Shown here piece by piece: positions 7,415 to 14,681 of a stretch of DNA of 20,020 bases. The DNA is taken from NCBI GenBank assembly GCA_025357175.1, contig JANXPS010000122.1:1-20020 (forward strand), read 5' to 3'. Source of the DNA: Deltaproteobacteria bacterium (lineage in GTDB: Bacteria; Desulfobacterota; Deferrimicrobia; Deferrimicrobiales; Deferrimicrobiaceae). Under the pieces are notes generated by a model, which was given only the letters and a program-made list of their open reading frames with translations, did no database searches and was not told the DNA's origin. The first letter of the stretch is position 1; the number at the start of each line of letters is the position of its first letter. The position numbers and the translations under genes were made by a program.

Positions 7415-8013
7415 CCATGCAGAGCGGAAACATCTTCCTGGCGGGCGTCGGCGGGCAGGGGACGCTGCTTGCGTCCGAACTGTTGTCCGAGGCGTTCCTG
7501 CTGTCCGGCTACGACGTCAAGAAGAGCGAGGTGCACGGCATGGCGCAGCGGGGCGGCGCCGTGACCACGCACATCCGGTTCGGCCCGAAAGTATACTCGC
7601 CGCTCATCGAGCCGGGCTCCGCCGGCCTGCTCATCGCCTTCGAAAAGATGGAGGCGCTCCGCTTCGTCCATTACCTGTCGCCCGACGGCGTCGTGATCGC
7701 CAACACGCAGGAGATCCAGCCCCCTTCCGTGCTGCGGGGACTCGAACTCTATCCCGGCGACATCGAGACGCGGCTGCGCGCCGCAGCCGGACGGGTGTTC
7801 CTGGTCGATGCGCTTTCGTCGGCGCTGGCCTTGAAGGAAGTCCGGGCGGTCAACGTCGTGATGGTGGGGGCTGCGTCGCACTTCCTGCCGCTCCCCGCAC
7901 AGGCCTACGAGGACGCGTTGAAGCTCCGGCTTCCGGCGAAGATCCTCGACGTGAACGTCGCCGCATTCCGGGCCGGGCGCGAACTGCTGGCTTCCACAGG
8001 AGGGGTCGCATGA
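7411..8013 (+). CDS. iorB: Indolepyruvate:ferredoxin oxidoreductase, beta subunit
   Basis: Smaller subunit of the IorAB complex, of the POR gamma-domain type. The product of about 200 residues has the nucleotide-fold start NIFLAGVGGQGTLLASELLS and the conserved block KKSEVHGMAQRGGAVTTHIR. Later segments include VFLVDALSSALAL and NVVMVGAASHFLPLP. The GTG at 7411 overlaps the iorA stop as GTGA and has GAGGAAG (7399-7405) at good spacing; the in-frame ATG at 7417 is an alternative only two residues shorter. The stop overlaps the ATG of paaK (ATGA), so iorA-iorB-paaK are almost certainly co-translated. The two Ior subunits are both full length, so the enzyme should be functional. Confidence 0.94.
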   Translation: MTMQSGNIFLAGVGGQGTLLASELLSEAFLLSGYDVKKSEVHGMAQRGGAVTTHIRFGPKVYSPLIEPGSAGLLIAFEKMEALRFVHYLSPDGVVIANTQEIQPPSVLRGLELYPGDIETRLRAAAGRVFLVDALSSALALKEVRAVNVVMVGAASHFLPLPAQAYEDALKLRLPAKILDVNVAAFRAGRELLASTGGVA

Positions 8014-9311
8014 TCTGGAACGACGAGTTCGAGACGTTGCCGCGCGAGGCGCTCGAGGCGCTGCAGCTCAAGCGGATGCGGGACATGGTCGACCGCGTCT
8101 TCGCCACGGTGCCGTTCTACCGGGCGAAGCTGTCCGATGCGGGCTACGCGCCCGGGTCGATCCGGACGCTCGCCGATCTCGCGTCGCTTCCGTTCACCAC
8201 CAAGGAAGACCTTCGCGTCACCTACCCGTTCGGCCTGTTCGCCGAGCCGATGGAACGTGTCGTCCGCATCCACGCCTCCTCGGGCACGACCGGCAAACCG
8301 GTCGTCGTCGGCTACACCAAGAAGGACATCGACACCTGGTCCGAGCTGATGGCGCGCACGCTGTCGTGCGGCCACGCGACCCACAGGGACGTCATCCAGA
8401 TCGCCTACGGCTACGGGCTGTTCACGGGCGGCCTGGGGGCCCACTACGGCGCCGAGAAGCTCGGCGGAACCGTCATCCCGATGTCGGGAGGCAACAACAA
8501 GCGGCAGATCATGCTCATGCAGGATTTCCGCTCGACCGTGCTGATGTCCACGCCTTCCTACGCGCTCAACCTGGCCGAGATCATGGGCGAGGAAGGGGTA
8601 GACCCCGAAACGCTCGCCCTGCGGGTCGGCTTCTTCGGTGCCGAGCCGTGGAGCGAGGCGATGCGCGCCGAGATCGAGAAGAAGCTCAAGATCGACGCGA
8701 TCGACATCTACGGGCTCTCCGAGGTGATGGGCCCCGGCGTCGCTTCCGAGTGCCTCGAGGAAAAGCACGGCCTCCACGTGTTCGAGGACCACTTCATCCC
8801 CGAGATCATCGACCCGTCGACCGGCGGCGTGCTCCCGTGGGGCGAGACGGGCGAACTGGTCTTCACCACGATCACCAAGGAAGCGTTCCCGGTGATTCGC
8901 TATCGCACGCGCGACATCTCGCGGCTGATCCCCGAGCCGTGCCGCTGCGGCCGCACCCATGTGCGAATGGAGCGCGTATCGGGACGGACCGACGACATGC
9001 TCATCATCCGAGGCGTCAATGTTTTTCCGTCGCAGATCGAGTCGGTCCTGATGGCGGTCGAGGGTGTCGAGCCGCACTACCAGCTGATCGTCTGGCGTGA
9101 GGAATCGCTCGACGTCCTCGAGGTGCAGGTCGAGGTCGAGGAGGCGATCTTCTCCGACAAGATCAAGACGCTCGAGGGGCTGTCCCGGCGCGTCGAGCGC
9201 ACGATCAAGGACCTGCTCGGCGTCTCGTGCAAGGTCAAGCTCGTCGAGCCCAAGTCGATCCAGCGCAGCGAAGGCAAGGCCAAGCGCGTGATCGACAACC
9301 GCAAGCTGTAA
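8010..9311 (+). CDS. paaK: Phenylacetate-CoA ligase family protein, copy 1
   Basis: AMP-forming ligase that activates phenylacetate or a related arylacetate to its CoA thioester; with IorAB it links arylpyruvates, arylacetyl-CoA and free arylacetates. The 433-residue product shows HASSGTTGKPVVVGYT with the P-loop K96, the YGYGLFTGG and STPSYAL motifs, YGLSEVMGPGV, YRTRD, a CRCGRTHVRMERVSGRTDD hinge, IIRGVNVFPSQIE, and a C-terminal GKAKRVIDNRK bearing the likely adenylation lysine. AGGAGGGG (7998-8004) is a strong ribosome binding site before the ATG, which overlaps the iorB stop. A paralogue of nearly the same length lies at the end of the liv cluster. Substrate could be phenylacetate, indoleacetate or 4-hydroxyphenylacetate; context fits an aryl acid. 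Confidence 0.94.
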   Translation: MIWNDEFETLPREALEALQLKRMRDMVDRVFATVPFYRAKLSDAGYAPGSIRTLADLASLPFTTKEDLRVTYPFGLFAEPMERVVRIHASSGTTGKPVVVGYTKKDIDTWSELMARTLSCGHATHRDVIQIAYGYGLFTGGLGAHYGAEKLGGTVIPMSGGNNKRQIMLMQDFRSTVLMSTPSYALNLAEIMGEEGVDPETLALRVGFFGAEPWSEAMRAEIEKKLKIDAIDIYGLSEVMGPGVASECLEEKHGLHVFEDHFIPEIIDPSTGGVLPWGETGELVFTTITKEAFPVIRYRTRDISRLIPEPCRCGRTHVRMERVSGRTDDMLIIRGVNVFPSQIESVLMAVEGVEPHYQLIVWREESLDVLEVQVEVEEAIFSDKIKTLEGLSRRVERTIKDLLGVSCKVKLVEPKSIQRSEGKAKRVIDNRKL

Positions 9312-9356
9312 CGCGCGGGGGAGGGATCGTCGCCGGCAAGCCGGCCCGCTCCGCGT

Positions 9357-9389
9357 CTCGGGGCATCCCCTTCCGGGGGACACCCCGAG
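9357..9389. other. Long stem-loop after paaK1
   Basis: CTCGGGG (9357-9363) pairs with CCCCGAG (9383-9389). After a 2x2 internal loop, TCCCC (9366-9370) pairs with GGGGA (9376-9380). This gives 12 bp in all, about 45 nt after the paaK1 stop. No T-run follows, so it may protect the 3' end of the iorAB-paaK message or act as a weak terminator. Confidence 0.55.
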
Positions 9390-9507
9390 CCGCTGCGCCG
9401 GCCGGGATGTGCGACGACCATGACGCGCGCTCGACGGTAACTGCGAGTTGAAGTTCGACTGCCCGGCGCCATCTTCTCTCGGGGTTTGAATCGGGAGGGC
9501 CCACGCT

Positions 9508-9687
9508 TCCCCGGCGTACGCCTAAGCGGGGGTCTCTGGACGGGGGCCTATGCCCCGAACGGGTGTAGGCGCCAAGGATGGCGCCGTGAGGGGTATGGAG
9601 TCGCAGGGAGGGCAGGGATGCCCGAGCAAGACGTCCCCCGGGAAGAGAGCCCCCGCGTGGCGCTAGCCGGGAAGCTTTCGGCCGACC
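9508..9687 (+). repeat. 180-bp hairpin-rich element, copy 1
   Basis: This copy matches 9804-9983 without gaps at 173 of 180 positions. Visible hairpins are the palindrome GGCGTACGCC (9513-9522); GGGGC-CTAT-GCCCC (9543-9556); GGCGCC-AAGGAT-GGCGCC (9568-9585); GGGCA-GGGA-TGCCC (9610-9623); and a 7-bp stem with two G-U pairs (9666-9682). Boundaries are sharp on both sides. No transposase and no target-site duplication is evident. Confidence 0.95.
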
Positions 9688-9803
9688 CAATGCGAAAGCC
9701 GGCAGCCGCTCCGCCTCCCGGATTCCGCATCCGTGGCGCGCGACCCCGGATGCCTGCTGCTTCCGTAGCGCAGGGGACGAGCTGGACGCACCGAGGCTCA
9801 TGC

Positions 9804-9983
9804 TCCCCGGCGTACGCCTAAGCGGGGGTCTCTGGACGGGGGCCTATGCCCCGAGCGGCTGTAGCCGCCAGGGATGGCGGCGCGAGGGGTATGGAGTCGC
9901 AGGGAGGGCAGGGATGCCCTAGCAAGACGTCCCCCGGGAAGAGAGCCCCCGCGTGGCGCTAGCCGGGAAGCTTTCGGCCGACC
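9804..9983 (+). repeat. 180-bp hairpin-rich element, copy 2
   Basis: Direct repeat of copy 1 offset by exactly 296 nt. Six of its seven differences fall in one 34-nt segment. The hairpin there becomes GCCGCC-AGGGAT-GGCGGC (9864-9881), keeping all six pairs through a double swap at 9865 and 9880. The GGGCA-GGGA-TGCCC hairpin (9906-9919) is unchanged. Only this copy can also form GCGGC-TGTA-GCCGC (9855-9868), which would compete with the first hairpin. Confidence 0.95.
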
Positions 9984-10059
9984 AAAGGAGATCCCCGGAG
10001 ACCCCTGAATCGCCGGGTTATAAGGCTGCAACTTTTGGACGAATAACGGAGGTGGCGCG

Positions 10060-10491
10060 ATGAAGGTCGAGCAGATATCGATATTCCTCGAGAACAAGTC
10101 GGGACGGCTGGCCGAGGTGACGGCGACGCTGGCTGCCGCGGGCATCAACATCCGGGCGCTGTCGCTGGCCGACACGGCCGACTTCGGCATCCTGCGCCTG
10201 ATCGTCAACGATTCGGCGAAGGCGCGCGACGTGCTCAAGGCGGGCGGCTTCACCGTAGGAAAGAACGAGGTGGTCGCGCTCGAGGTGCCCGACAATCCCG
10301 GCGGTCTCTCCGGGATCCTCAGGCTGCTCGACGGGGCGGGGATCAACGTCGAATACATGTACGCATTCGTCCAGCGGTCGGGCGACAACGCGATCATCAT
10401 CTTCCGCTTCGACGAGATCGACAAGGCGATCGAGACGCTTACAAAGGCGGGCATCCGGGTCCTCAAGGGCGAGGAAGTCTACGCACTTTAA
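10060..10491 (+). CDS. Tandem ACT-domain protein (amino-acid sensor)
   Basis: A 143-residue cytoplasmic protein made of two ACT domains and nothing else (about residues 4-70 and 72-137). Each begins with the ACT strand-helix signature: VEQISIFLENKSGRLAEVTATL with GINIRALSLADTADFGILRLIV, then NPGGLSGILRLLDGAGINVEYMYAF with DNAIIIFRF. ACT pairs typically bind an amino acid at the dimer interface. No catalytic or DNA-binding domain is present, so a regulatory or accessory role is inferred. Stand-alone proteins of this type are commonly found beside iorAB and paaK genes, consistent with sensing an aromatic or branched-chain amino acid. The ribosome binding site GGAGG (10048-10052) is strong. livK1 follows after 8 nt. 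Confidence 0.88.
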   Translation: MKVEQISIFLENKSGRLAEVTATLAAAGINIRALSLADTADFGILRLIVNDSAKARDVLKAGGFTVGKNEVVALEVPDNPGGLSGILRLLDGAGINVEYMYAFVQRSGDNAIIIFRFDEIDKAIETLTKAGIRVLKGEEVYAL

Positions 10492-10499
10492 CCATCGAG

Positions 10500-11600
10500 A
10501 TGCACGGGGGGACGGCGTTCGCGAACGAGCCGATCAGGATCGGGGCGGTTTTCTCGGTCACGGGGCCTGCCGCGTTCCTGGGCGAGCCCGAGCGCAACAC
10601 GGCCAAGATGATGGAAGAGGAGATCAACAAGGCCGGCGGCCTGCTGGGGCGCAAGGTCGAGGTCGTCGTCTACGACGACGAGAGCGACGCGACCAAGGCG
10701 GTCACCGCCGTCGACCGGCTGATCAAGAAGGACAAGGTGGTCGCGATCATCGGGCCCAGCACCTCGGGCAACACGCTGGCGATCATCCCGAAGGTCGAGG
10801 AGGCGAAGATTCCTCTGATCTCGTGCGCGGCCGCCAAGAAGATCAACCTGCCGGTCAAGCGATACGTGTTCAAGACGGCGCAGAGCGACGCGATCTTCGT
10901 CAAGAAGATCTACCAGCATGCGAAGAAGAACGGCTGGACGAAGGTGGCGTTGCTGTCCGCTTCGGATGCCTACGGTTCAGCGGGGCGCGAAGACCTCAAG
11001 GAACTCGCGGGGCAGTTCGGCATCACGGTCGTGGGCGACGAGGTTTTCGGACCGAAAGACACCGACATGACGGCCCAGCTGACCAAGATCAAGGGGACGG
11101 CGGCACAGGCGATCGTCTGCTGGGGCACCAACCCGGGTCCCGCGGTCATCGCGCGCAACCGGGCGCAGCTCGGCATCAAGACGCCGCTTTACATGAGCCA
11201 GGGCGTCGCCTCCAAAAAGTTCATCGAACTGGCGGGAAAGGAAAACTCGGAAGGGATCTTCCTGCCCGCGGGCCGTCTGCTCGTCGAGGACCAGGTCGAC
11301 CCGAAGCACCCGCAAAAGAAGGTGCTCGCGGGGTACATCAAGGATTACGAAGGCAAGTTCAAGGGAGGCGTCTCGGCTTTCGGCGGGCATGCGTTCGATG
11401 CGATGAAACTGATCGAGCTGGCGATCCGCAACGGCAAATCCGCGGAACCGGAAGCGATCCGGGATCACATCGAGAAGATCCGCGGCTTGTGGGGCGCGGG
11501 CGGCGAGTTCAACCTGTCGCCGGCCGACCACAGCGGGCTGACCGAGGACTCGATGGTGATGGTCAAGATCGTCAAGGGAGACTGGGATCTGATCAAGTAG
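10500..11600 (+). CDS. livK: Liv-type ABC transporter substrate-binding protein, copy 1, lacking signal peptide
   Basis: Periplasmic-binding-protein fold of the Leu/Ile/Val (LivK, Peripla_BP_6) family, 366 residues. It aligns without gaps along the mature region with the following copy (EPIRIGA.FSVTGPAAFLGE; VVVYDDESD; VVAIIGPST; GTAAQAIVCWGTNPGPAV). The N-terminus is odd. It starts MHGGTAFANEP, retaining only the c-region of a signal peptide (AFA before NEP), with no positively charged n-region and no hydrophobic core. Reading upstream in frame from the ATG gives no hydrophobic segment either. The ribosome binding site is poor, and the gene starts 8 nt after the ACT gene stop. Either this protein stays in the cytoplasm, or the gene has lost its leader and is decaying although the rest of the frame is intact. 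Confidence 0.9.
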   Translation: MHGGTAFANEPIRIGAVFSVTGPAAFLGEPERNTAKMMEEEINKAGGLLGRKVEVVVYDDESDATKAVTAVDRLIKKDKVVAIIGPSTSGNTLAIIPKVEEAKIPLISCAAAKKINLPVKRYVFKTAQSDAIFVKKIYQHAKKNGWTKVALLSASDAYGSAGREDLKELAGQFGITVVGDEVFGPKDTDMTAQLTKIKGTAAQAIVCWGTNPGPAVIARNRAQLGIKTPLYMSQGVASKKFIELAGKENSEGIFLPAGRLLVEDQVDPKHPQKKVLAGYIKDYEGKFKGGVSAFGGHAFDAMKLIELAIRNGKSAEPEAIRDHIEKIRGLWGAGGEFNLSPADHSGLTEDSMVMVKIVKGDWDLIK

Positions 11601-11614
11601 CCGGCATTTCCGGC
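11600..11614. other. Small stem-loop between the two livK copies
   Basis: GCCGG (11600-11604) pairs with CCGGC (11610-11614) over a CATTT loop. It sits right at the stop of livK1. It could stabilise or segment the message between the two binding-protein genes; it lacks a T-run. Confidence 0.3.
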
Positions 11615-11631
11615 AGGGAAGGGAGATGGAG

Positions 11632-12780
11632 ATGGAGGGGATGAAACTGTTTTCGGCGGCGCTGCTGGGGGGCGCGCTGCTGCTCGGGGGTGGCGCTTTC
11701 GCGGCCGAACCGATCAGGATCGGCGCGATCTTCTCGGTGACGGGACCGGCGGCGTTTCTCGGCGAGCCCGAGCGCAACACGGCCAAGATGCTCGAGGATG
11801 AGATCAACAAGGGCGGCGGGCTGCTCGGCCGCAAGATCGAGGTCGTGGTCTACGACGACGAGAGCGACCCCACCAAGGCGGTGACCGCGGTCGACCGGCT
11901 GATCAAGAAGGACAAGGTCGTCGCGATCATCGGGCCCAGCACGACGGGCAGCACGCTGGCGATCGCGCCCAAGGTCGAAGAGGGGAAGGTCCCGCTGGTT
12001 TCCTGCGCGGCGGCGATCGACATCGTCTCGCCGGTCCGCAGGTTCGTGTTCAAGACGCCGCAGAGCGACGTGCTCGCGGTGAAGCAGATCTATCGCCACG
12101 CGAAAAAGAACGGCATCTCCAAGGTCGCGATCCTGACGGCGTCCGACGCGTTCGGCTCGGCGGGCCGCAAGGAGCTCAAGGAGCTGGCCGAGAAGTCCGG
12201 GGTCGCGGTCGTCGCCGACGAGGTGTTCGGGCCCAAGGACACCGACATGAACGCCCAGCTCACCAAGATCAAGGGGACGGCGGCGCAGGCGATCGTCTGC
12301 TGGGGCACAAACCCCGGTCCGGCCGTCATCGCGCGCAACCGCAAGCAGCTTGGCATCTCGATGCCGCTCTACATGAGCCACGGCGTGGCCTCCAACAAGT
12401 TCATCGAGCTGGCGGGCAAGGAAAACGCCGAGGGAATCCTGCTTCCCGCGGGTCGGCTGATCGTCGACGAGCAGGTGGCCGAGAAGCACCCGCAGAAAAA
12501 GCTGCTCACGAAATACGCGAAGGAATACGAGGCGCGCTTCAAGACTCCCGTGTCCTCGTTCGGCGGCTACGCCTTCGACGCGCTGTCGCTGGTGGCGCAG
12601 GCCATCAAGTCCGGCAAGTCGGCCGAGCCGGCCGCGATCCGCGATTCGCTCGAAAAAACGAAAGGATTCTGGGCAACGACCGGCGAGTTCACTTTCACGC
12701 CCTCGGATCACAACGGACTGACGGAAGACGCGTTCGTGATGGTCAGGATCACCAAGGGCGGTTGGGAGATGCTCAAGTAG
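11632..12780 (+). CDS. livK: Liv-type ABC transporter substrate-binding protein, copy 2, secreted
   Basis: Periplasmic substrate-binding protein that delivers branched-chain amino acids or related carboxylates to LivHMGF. The product of about 382 residues starts with a normal Sec signal peptide: MKLFSAALLGG, then a leucine/glycine core ending GGGAFA, with likely cleavage before AEPIRIG. The mature part has the LivK pattern, including SVTGPAAFLGE, VVVYDDESDPTKAV, IIGPSTTGSTLA and VFGPKDTDMNAQ. Three in-frame ATGs (11626, 11632, 11641) lie close together. AAGGGAG (11619-11625) best fits 11632, although 11641 gives the more typical signal peptide. It is followed immediately by livH. High similarity to copy 1 over the mature region indicates tandem duplication. 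Confidence 0.94.
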   Translation: MEGMKLFSAALLGGALLLGGGAFAAEPIRIGAIFSVTGPAAFLGEPERNTAKMLEDEINKGGGLLGRKIEVVVYDDESDPTKAVTAVDRLIKKDKVVAIIGPSTTGSTLAIAPKVEEGKVPLVSCAAAIDIVSPVRRFVFKTPQSDVLAVKQIYRHAKKNGISKVAILTASDAFGSAGRKELKELAEKSGVAVVADEVFGPKDTDMNAQLTKIKGTAAQAIVCWGTNPGPAVIARNRKQLGISMPLYMSHGVASNKFIELAGKENAEGILLPAGRLIVDEQVAEKHPQKKLLTKYAKEYEARFKTPVSSFGGYAFDALSLVAQAIKSGKSAEPAAIRDSLEKTKGFWATTGEFTFTPSDHNGLTEDAFVMVRITKGGWEMLK

Positions 12781-13662
12781 GTGCCATTCTCCTCGTTCCT
12801 GCAATTCATCGTTTCCGGGGTAACCGTGGGCGCCACGTACGGGCTCACGGCCCTCGGGTTCACGATGATCTTCAACACCACCGGCATCATCAATTTCGCC
12901 CAGGGCGAGTTCGTCATGCTGGGCGGAATGCTGGCGGTGTTTTCCATGAAATGGGGAGGGCTGCCGCTGCCCGTTGCGGTTCCCCTCTCCGTGTTGCTCG
13001 TGACCGCCATGGGCGTGGGGGTGGACCGGCTGACCATCCGTCCGATGCGCGGCAAGCCCGCCGTGTCGCTCGTCATCGTGACGATCGGCGTATCGATTCT
13101 GCTGCGCGGGGGGGCGATGCTGATCTTCGGCAAGGATACGCACGCCCTGCCGCCCTTTTCCGAAGGGGCTGCGATCCCGCTCGGCGGCGCGTCGCTGCTG
13201 CCGCAAAGCATCTGGGTCGTCGGCATCACCCTGGCGGTGCTGGTCGCCATGAAGGTTTTCTTCGACCGGACGATCACCGGCAAGGCGATGCTCGCATGCG
13301 CGTGCGACCGGAAGGCCGCCTCGCTCATGGGCATCAACGTCGACGTGATGGTGACCGTGTCGTTCGCGTTTTCCGCACTCGTGGGGGCGCTCGGCGGGGT
13401 GATCCTGGCGCCGATCACCCTGACGGCCTACGACGTCGGCATCCTGTTGGGTCTCAAGGGATTTGCGGCCTGCATCCTCGGCGGGCTCGGAAACCCGTTC
13501 GGCGCGGTGGCGGGCGGCCTGATCATCGGTGTCCTCGAATCGCTCGGCGCGGGCTTTCTCTCCTCGGGCTATAAGGACGCGATCGCGTTCGTCATCCTGC
13601 TGGCGCTTCTGTTCCTGCGCCCCTCGGGCCTGTTCGGCAAGGCGTCGGCGGACCGGGTTTAG
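12781..13662 (+). CDS. livH: Branched-chain amino acid ABC transporter permease LivH
   Basis: Inner-membrane permease of the Liv transporter, 293 residues, with about eight hydrophobic segments. LivH hallmarks include GVTVGATYGLTALGFTMIF, TTGIINFAQGEFVMLGGM near the N-terminus, and the cytoplasmic coupling segment GKAMLACACDRKAASLMGI, followed by FAFSALVGALGGVI and LKGFAACILGGLGNPFGA. It starts with GTG directly after the livK2 stop, with GGGAG (12764-12768) upstream, so translation is likely coupled. It forms a heterodimer with LivM. The EAA-like loop is intact and the length is normal for the family. Confidence 0.95.
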   Translation: MPFSSFLQFIVSGVTVGATYGLTALGFTMIFNTTGIINFAQGEFVMLGGMLAVFSMKWGGLPLPVAVPLSVLLVTAMGVGVDRLTIRPMRGKPAVSLVIVTIGVSILLRGGAMLIFGKDTHALPPFSEGAAIPLGGASLLPQSIWVVGITLAVLVAMKVFFDRTITGKAMLACACDRKAASLMGINVDVMVTVSFAFSALVGALGGVILAPITLTAYDVGILLGLKGFAACILGGLGNPFGAVAGGLIIGVLESLGAGFLSSGYKDAIAFVILLALLFLRPSGLFGKASADRV

Positions 13663-13670
13663 GGATAAAT

Positions 13671-14681
13671 ATGTCGTCCAACCGGGGAAAAGGCTCCGCT
13701 GCGGGGCTGGCGGCGTTCGCGGCGATCATCGCGGCCGCACCTTTCCTTCTGCCCGATTACTACCAGTCGGTGCTGATCGTCGCCGGCCTGTTCGCCATCC
13801 TGTCGATGGGGCTCAACCTTTTGATGGGCTACGCCGGCCAGATATCGCTCGGCCACGCTGCGTTCTACGGCCTGTCGGCCTACGCGAGCGGCATCCTGAC
13901 CACGACTTTCCACTGGCCCGTGCCGGCCGGAATCGCGGCGGGGGTGGTGCTGTCGGGCGTCACGGCCGCGCTGATCGGGATTCCCACGCTCAAGCTCAAG
14001 GGGCACTACCTCGCGATGGGCACGCTGGGCTTCGGCGTCATCGTCTACATCGTCTTCAACGAGGCGGTCGGCCTGACGGCCGGTCCGTCCGGCCTGACGG
14101 GGATTCCGCGCCTGTCCGCCTTCGGGAAAACCTTCTCGACCGACCGGGAATATTATTTCGTCGTCTGGGGGACGGCTTTCGTCCTGTTCGTCCTCGCGCG
14201 GAACCTCGTGCGGTCCCGCATGGGGCGGGCGCTCCGGGCAATCCATACCAGCGAGTCCGCGGCATCGGTCCTCGGCATCGACGTGGCCCGCTACAAGGCC
14301 TTCGTCTTCGTCCTCTCAGCGGTCTACGCGGGCATCGCGGGCGCGCTGTATGCCCACTTCGTCACATTCGTCTCGCCGGGTTCGTTCAGTTTTCACGCCT
14401 CCATCCAGATCGTGACCATGGTCGTGCTGGGCGGCATGGCTTCCCTGTGGGGAGCGGTCGCGGGGGCGGTCTTCCTGACGGTCCTCCCCGAGTGGCTTCG
14501 GGCGATCGAGGATTACGACATCCTCGTCTACGGCGCGATCCTCGTCCTGACGATGCGCTTTCTTCCCGGGGGGTTGGCCGAGGGGGCCGAGCGCGCCCGT
14601 GGCACCCTGGTTTCGGCGTTTCGCCGCAAGAGTCCGGCCTCCGCCGCTGCCGCATCCGGCGCGGAGGGGAGGAAGCCGTGA
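13671..14681 (+). CDS. livM: Branched-chain amino acid ABC transporter permease LivM
   Basis: Second inner-membrane permease of the transporter, 336 residues and about eight to ten membrane segments. Family motifs are ILSMGLNLLMGYAGQISLGHAAFYGLSAY, LIGIPTLKLKGHYLAMGTLGFG, TAGPSGLTGIP, and the coupling loop GRALRAIHTSESAASVLGIDVARYKAFVFVLSA. The ATG is preceded by AGGGA (13661-13665). The C-terminus carries a short basic and alanine-rich cytoplasmic tail (FRRKSPASAAAASGAEGRKP). The stop overlaps the GTG of livG. Confidence 0.95.
   Translation: MSSNRGKGSAAGLAAFAAIIAAAPFLLPDYYQSVLIVAGLFAILSMGLNLLMGYAGQISLGHAAFYGLSAYASGILTTTFHWPVPAGIAAGVVLSGVTAALIGIPTLKLKGHYLAMGTLGFGVIVYIVFNEAVGLTAGPSGLTGIPRLSAFGKTFSTDREYYFVVWGTAFVLFVLARNLVRSRMGRALRAIHTSESAASVLGIDVARYKAFVFVLSAVYAGIAGALYAHFVTFVSPGSFSFHASIQIVTMVVLGGMASLWGAVAGAVFLTVLPEWLRAIEDYDILVYGAILVLTMRFLPGGLAEGAERARGTLVSAFRRKSPASAAAASGAEGRKP

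Larger units (their letters stand above)
9312..10059 (+). ncRNA. 748-nt non-coding region with duplicated hairpin element; candidate structured RNA
   Basis: No convincing gene is present between paaK1 and the ACT-domain gene. The region holds a long imperfect stem (9357-9389), two copies of a 180-bp element (9508-9687 and 9804-9983), and a 7-bp stem GCATCCG/CGGATGC (9727-9733 with 9747-9753) in the spacer. Hairpin loops on the + strand repeatedly present CARGGATG, the core of the CsrA-binding consensus. The region could be a 3' UTR of ior-paaK, the leader of the ACT-liv operon, an independent small RNA, or a dispersed palindromic repeat. No clear promoter or T-run terminator was found. Being an RNA at all is an inference from the compensatory base change between copies. 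Confidence 0.35.

Noticed and set aside
9478..9500. tRNA-like T-arm (GGTTTGAATC)
   Set aside because: The flanking bases do not pair as a T-stem, and no anticodon arm, D-arm or acceptor partner is present upstream.
9235..9801. Open frames on both strands across the 748-nt gap, including a similar minus-strand peptide repeated in both copies of the 180-bp element
   Set aside because: The similarity follows from the DNA repeat. The peptides are Arg/Pro/Ser-rich without family motifs, and substitutions preserve hairpin stems rather than codons.
9680..10059. Sigma-54 (-24/-12) promoter upstream of the ACT-domain gene, suggested by the neighbouring sigma-54 activator
   Set aside because: No TGGC...TGC pair with the required spacing was found by eye. 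A TATAAG at 10019-10024 has no matching -35, so no promoter was annotated.
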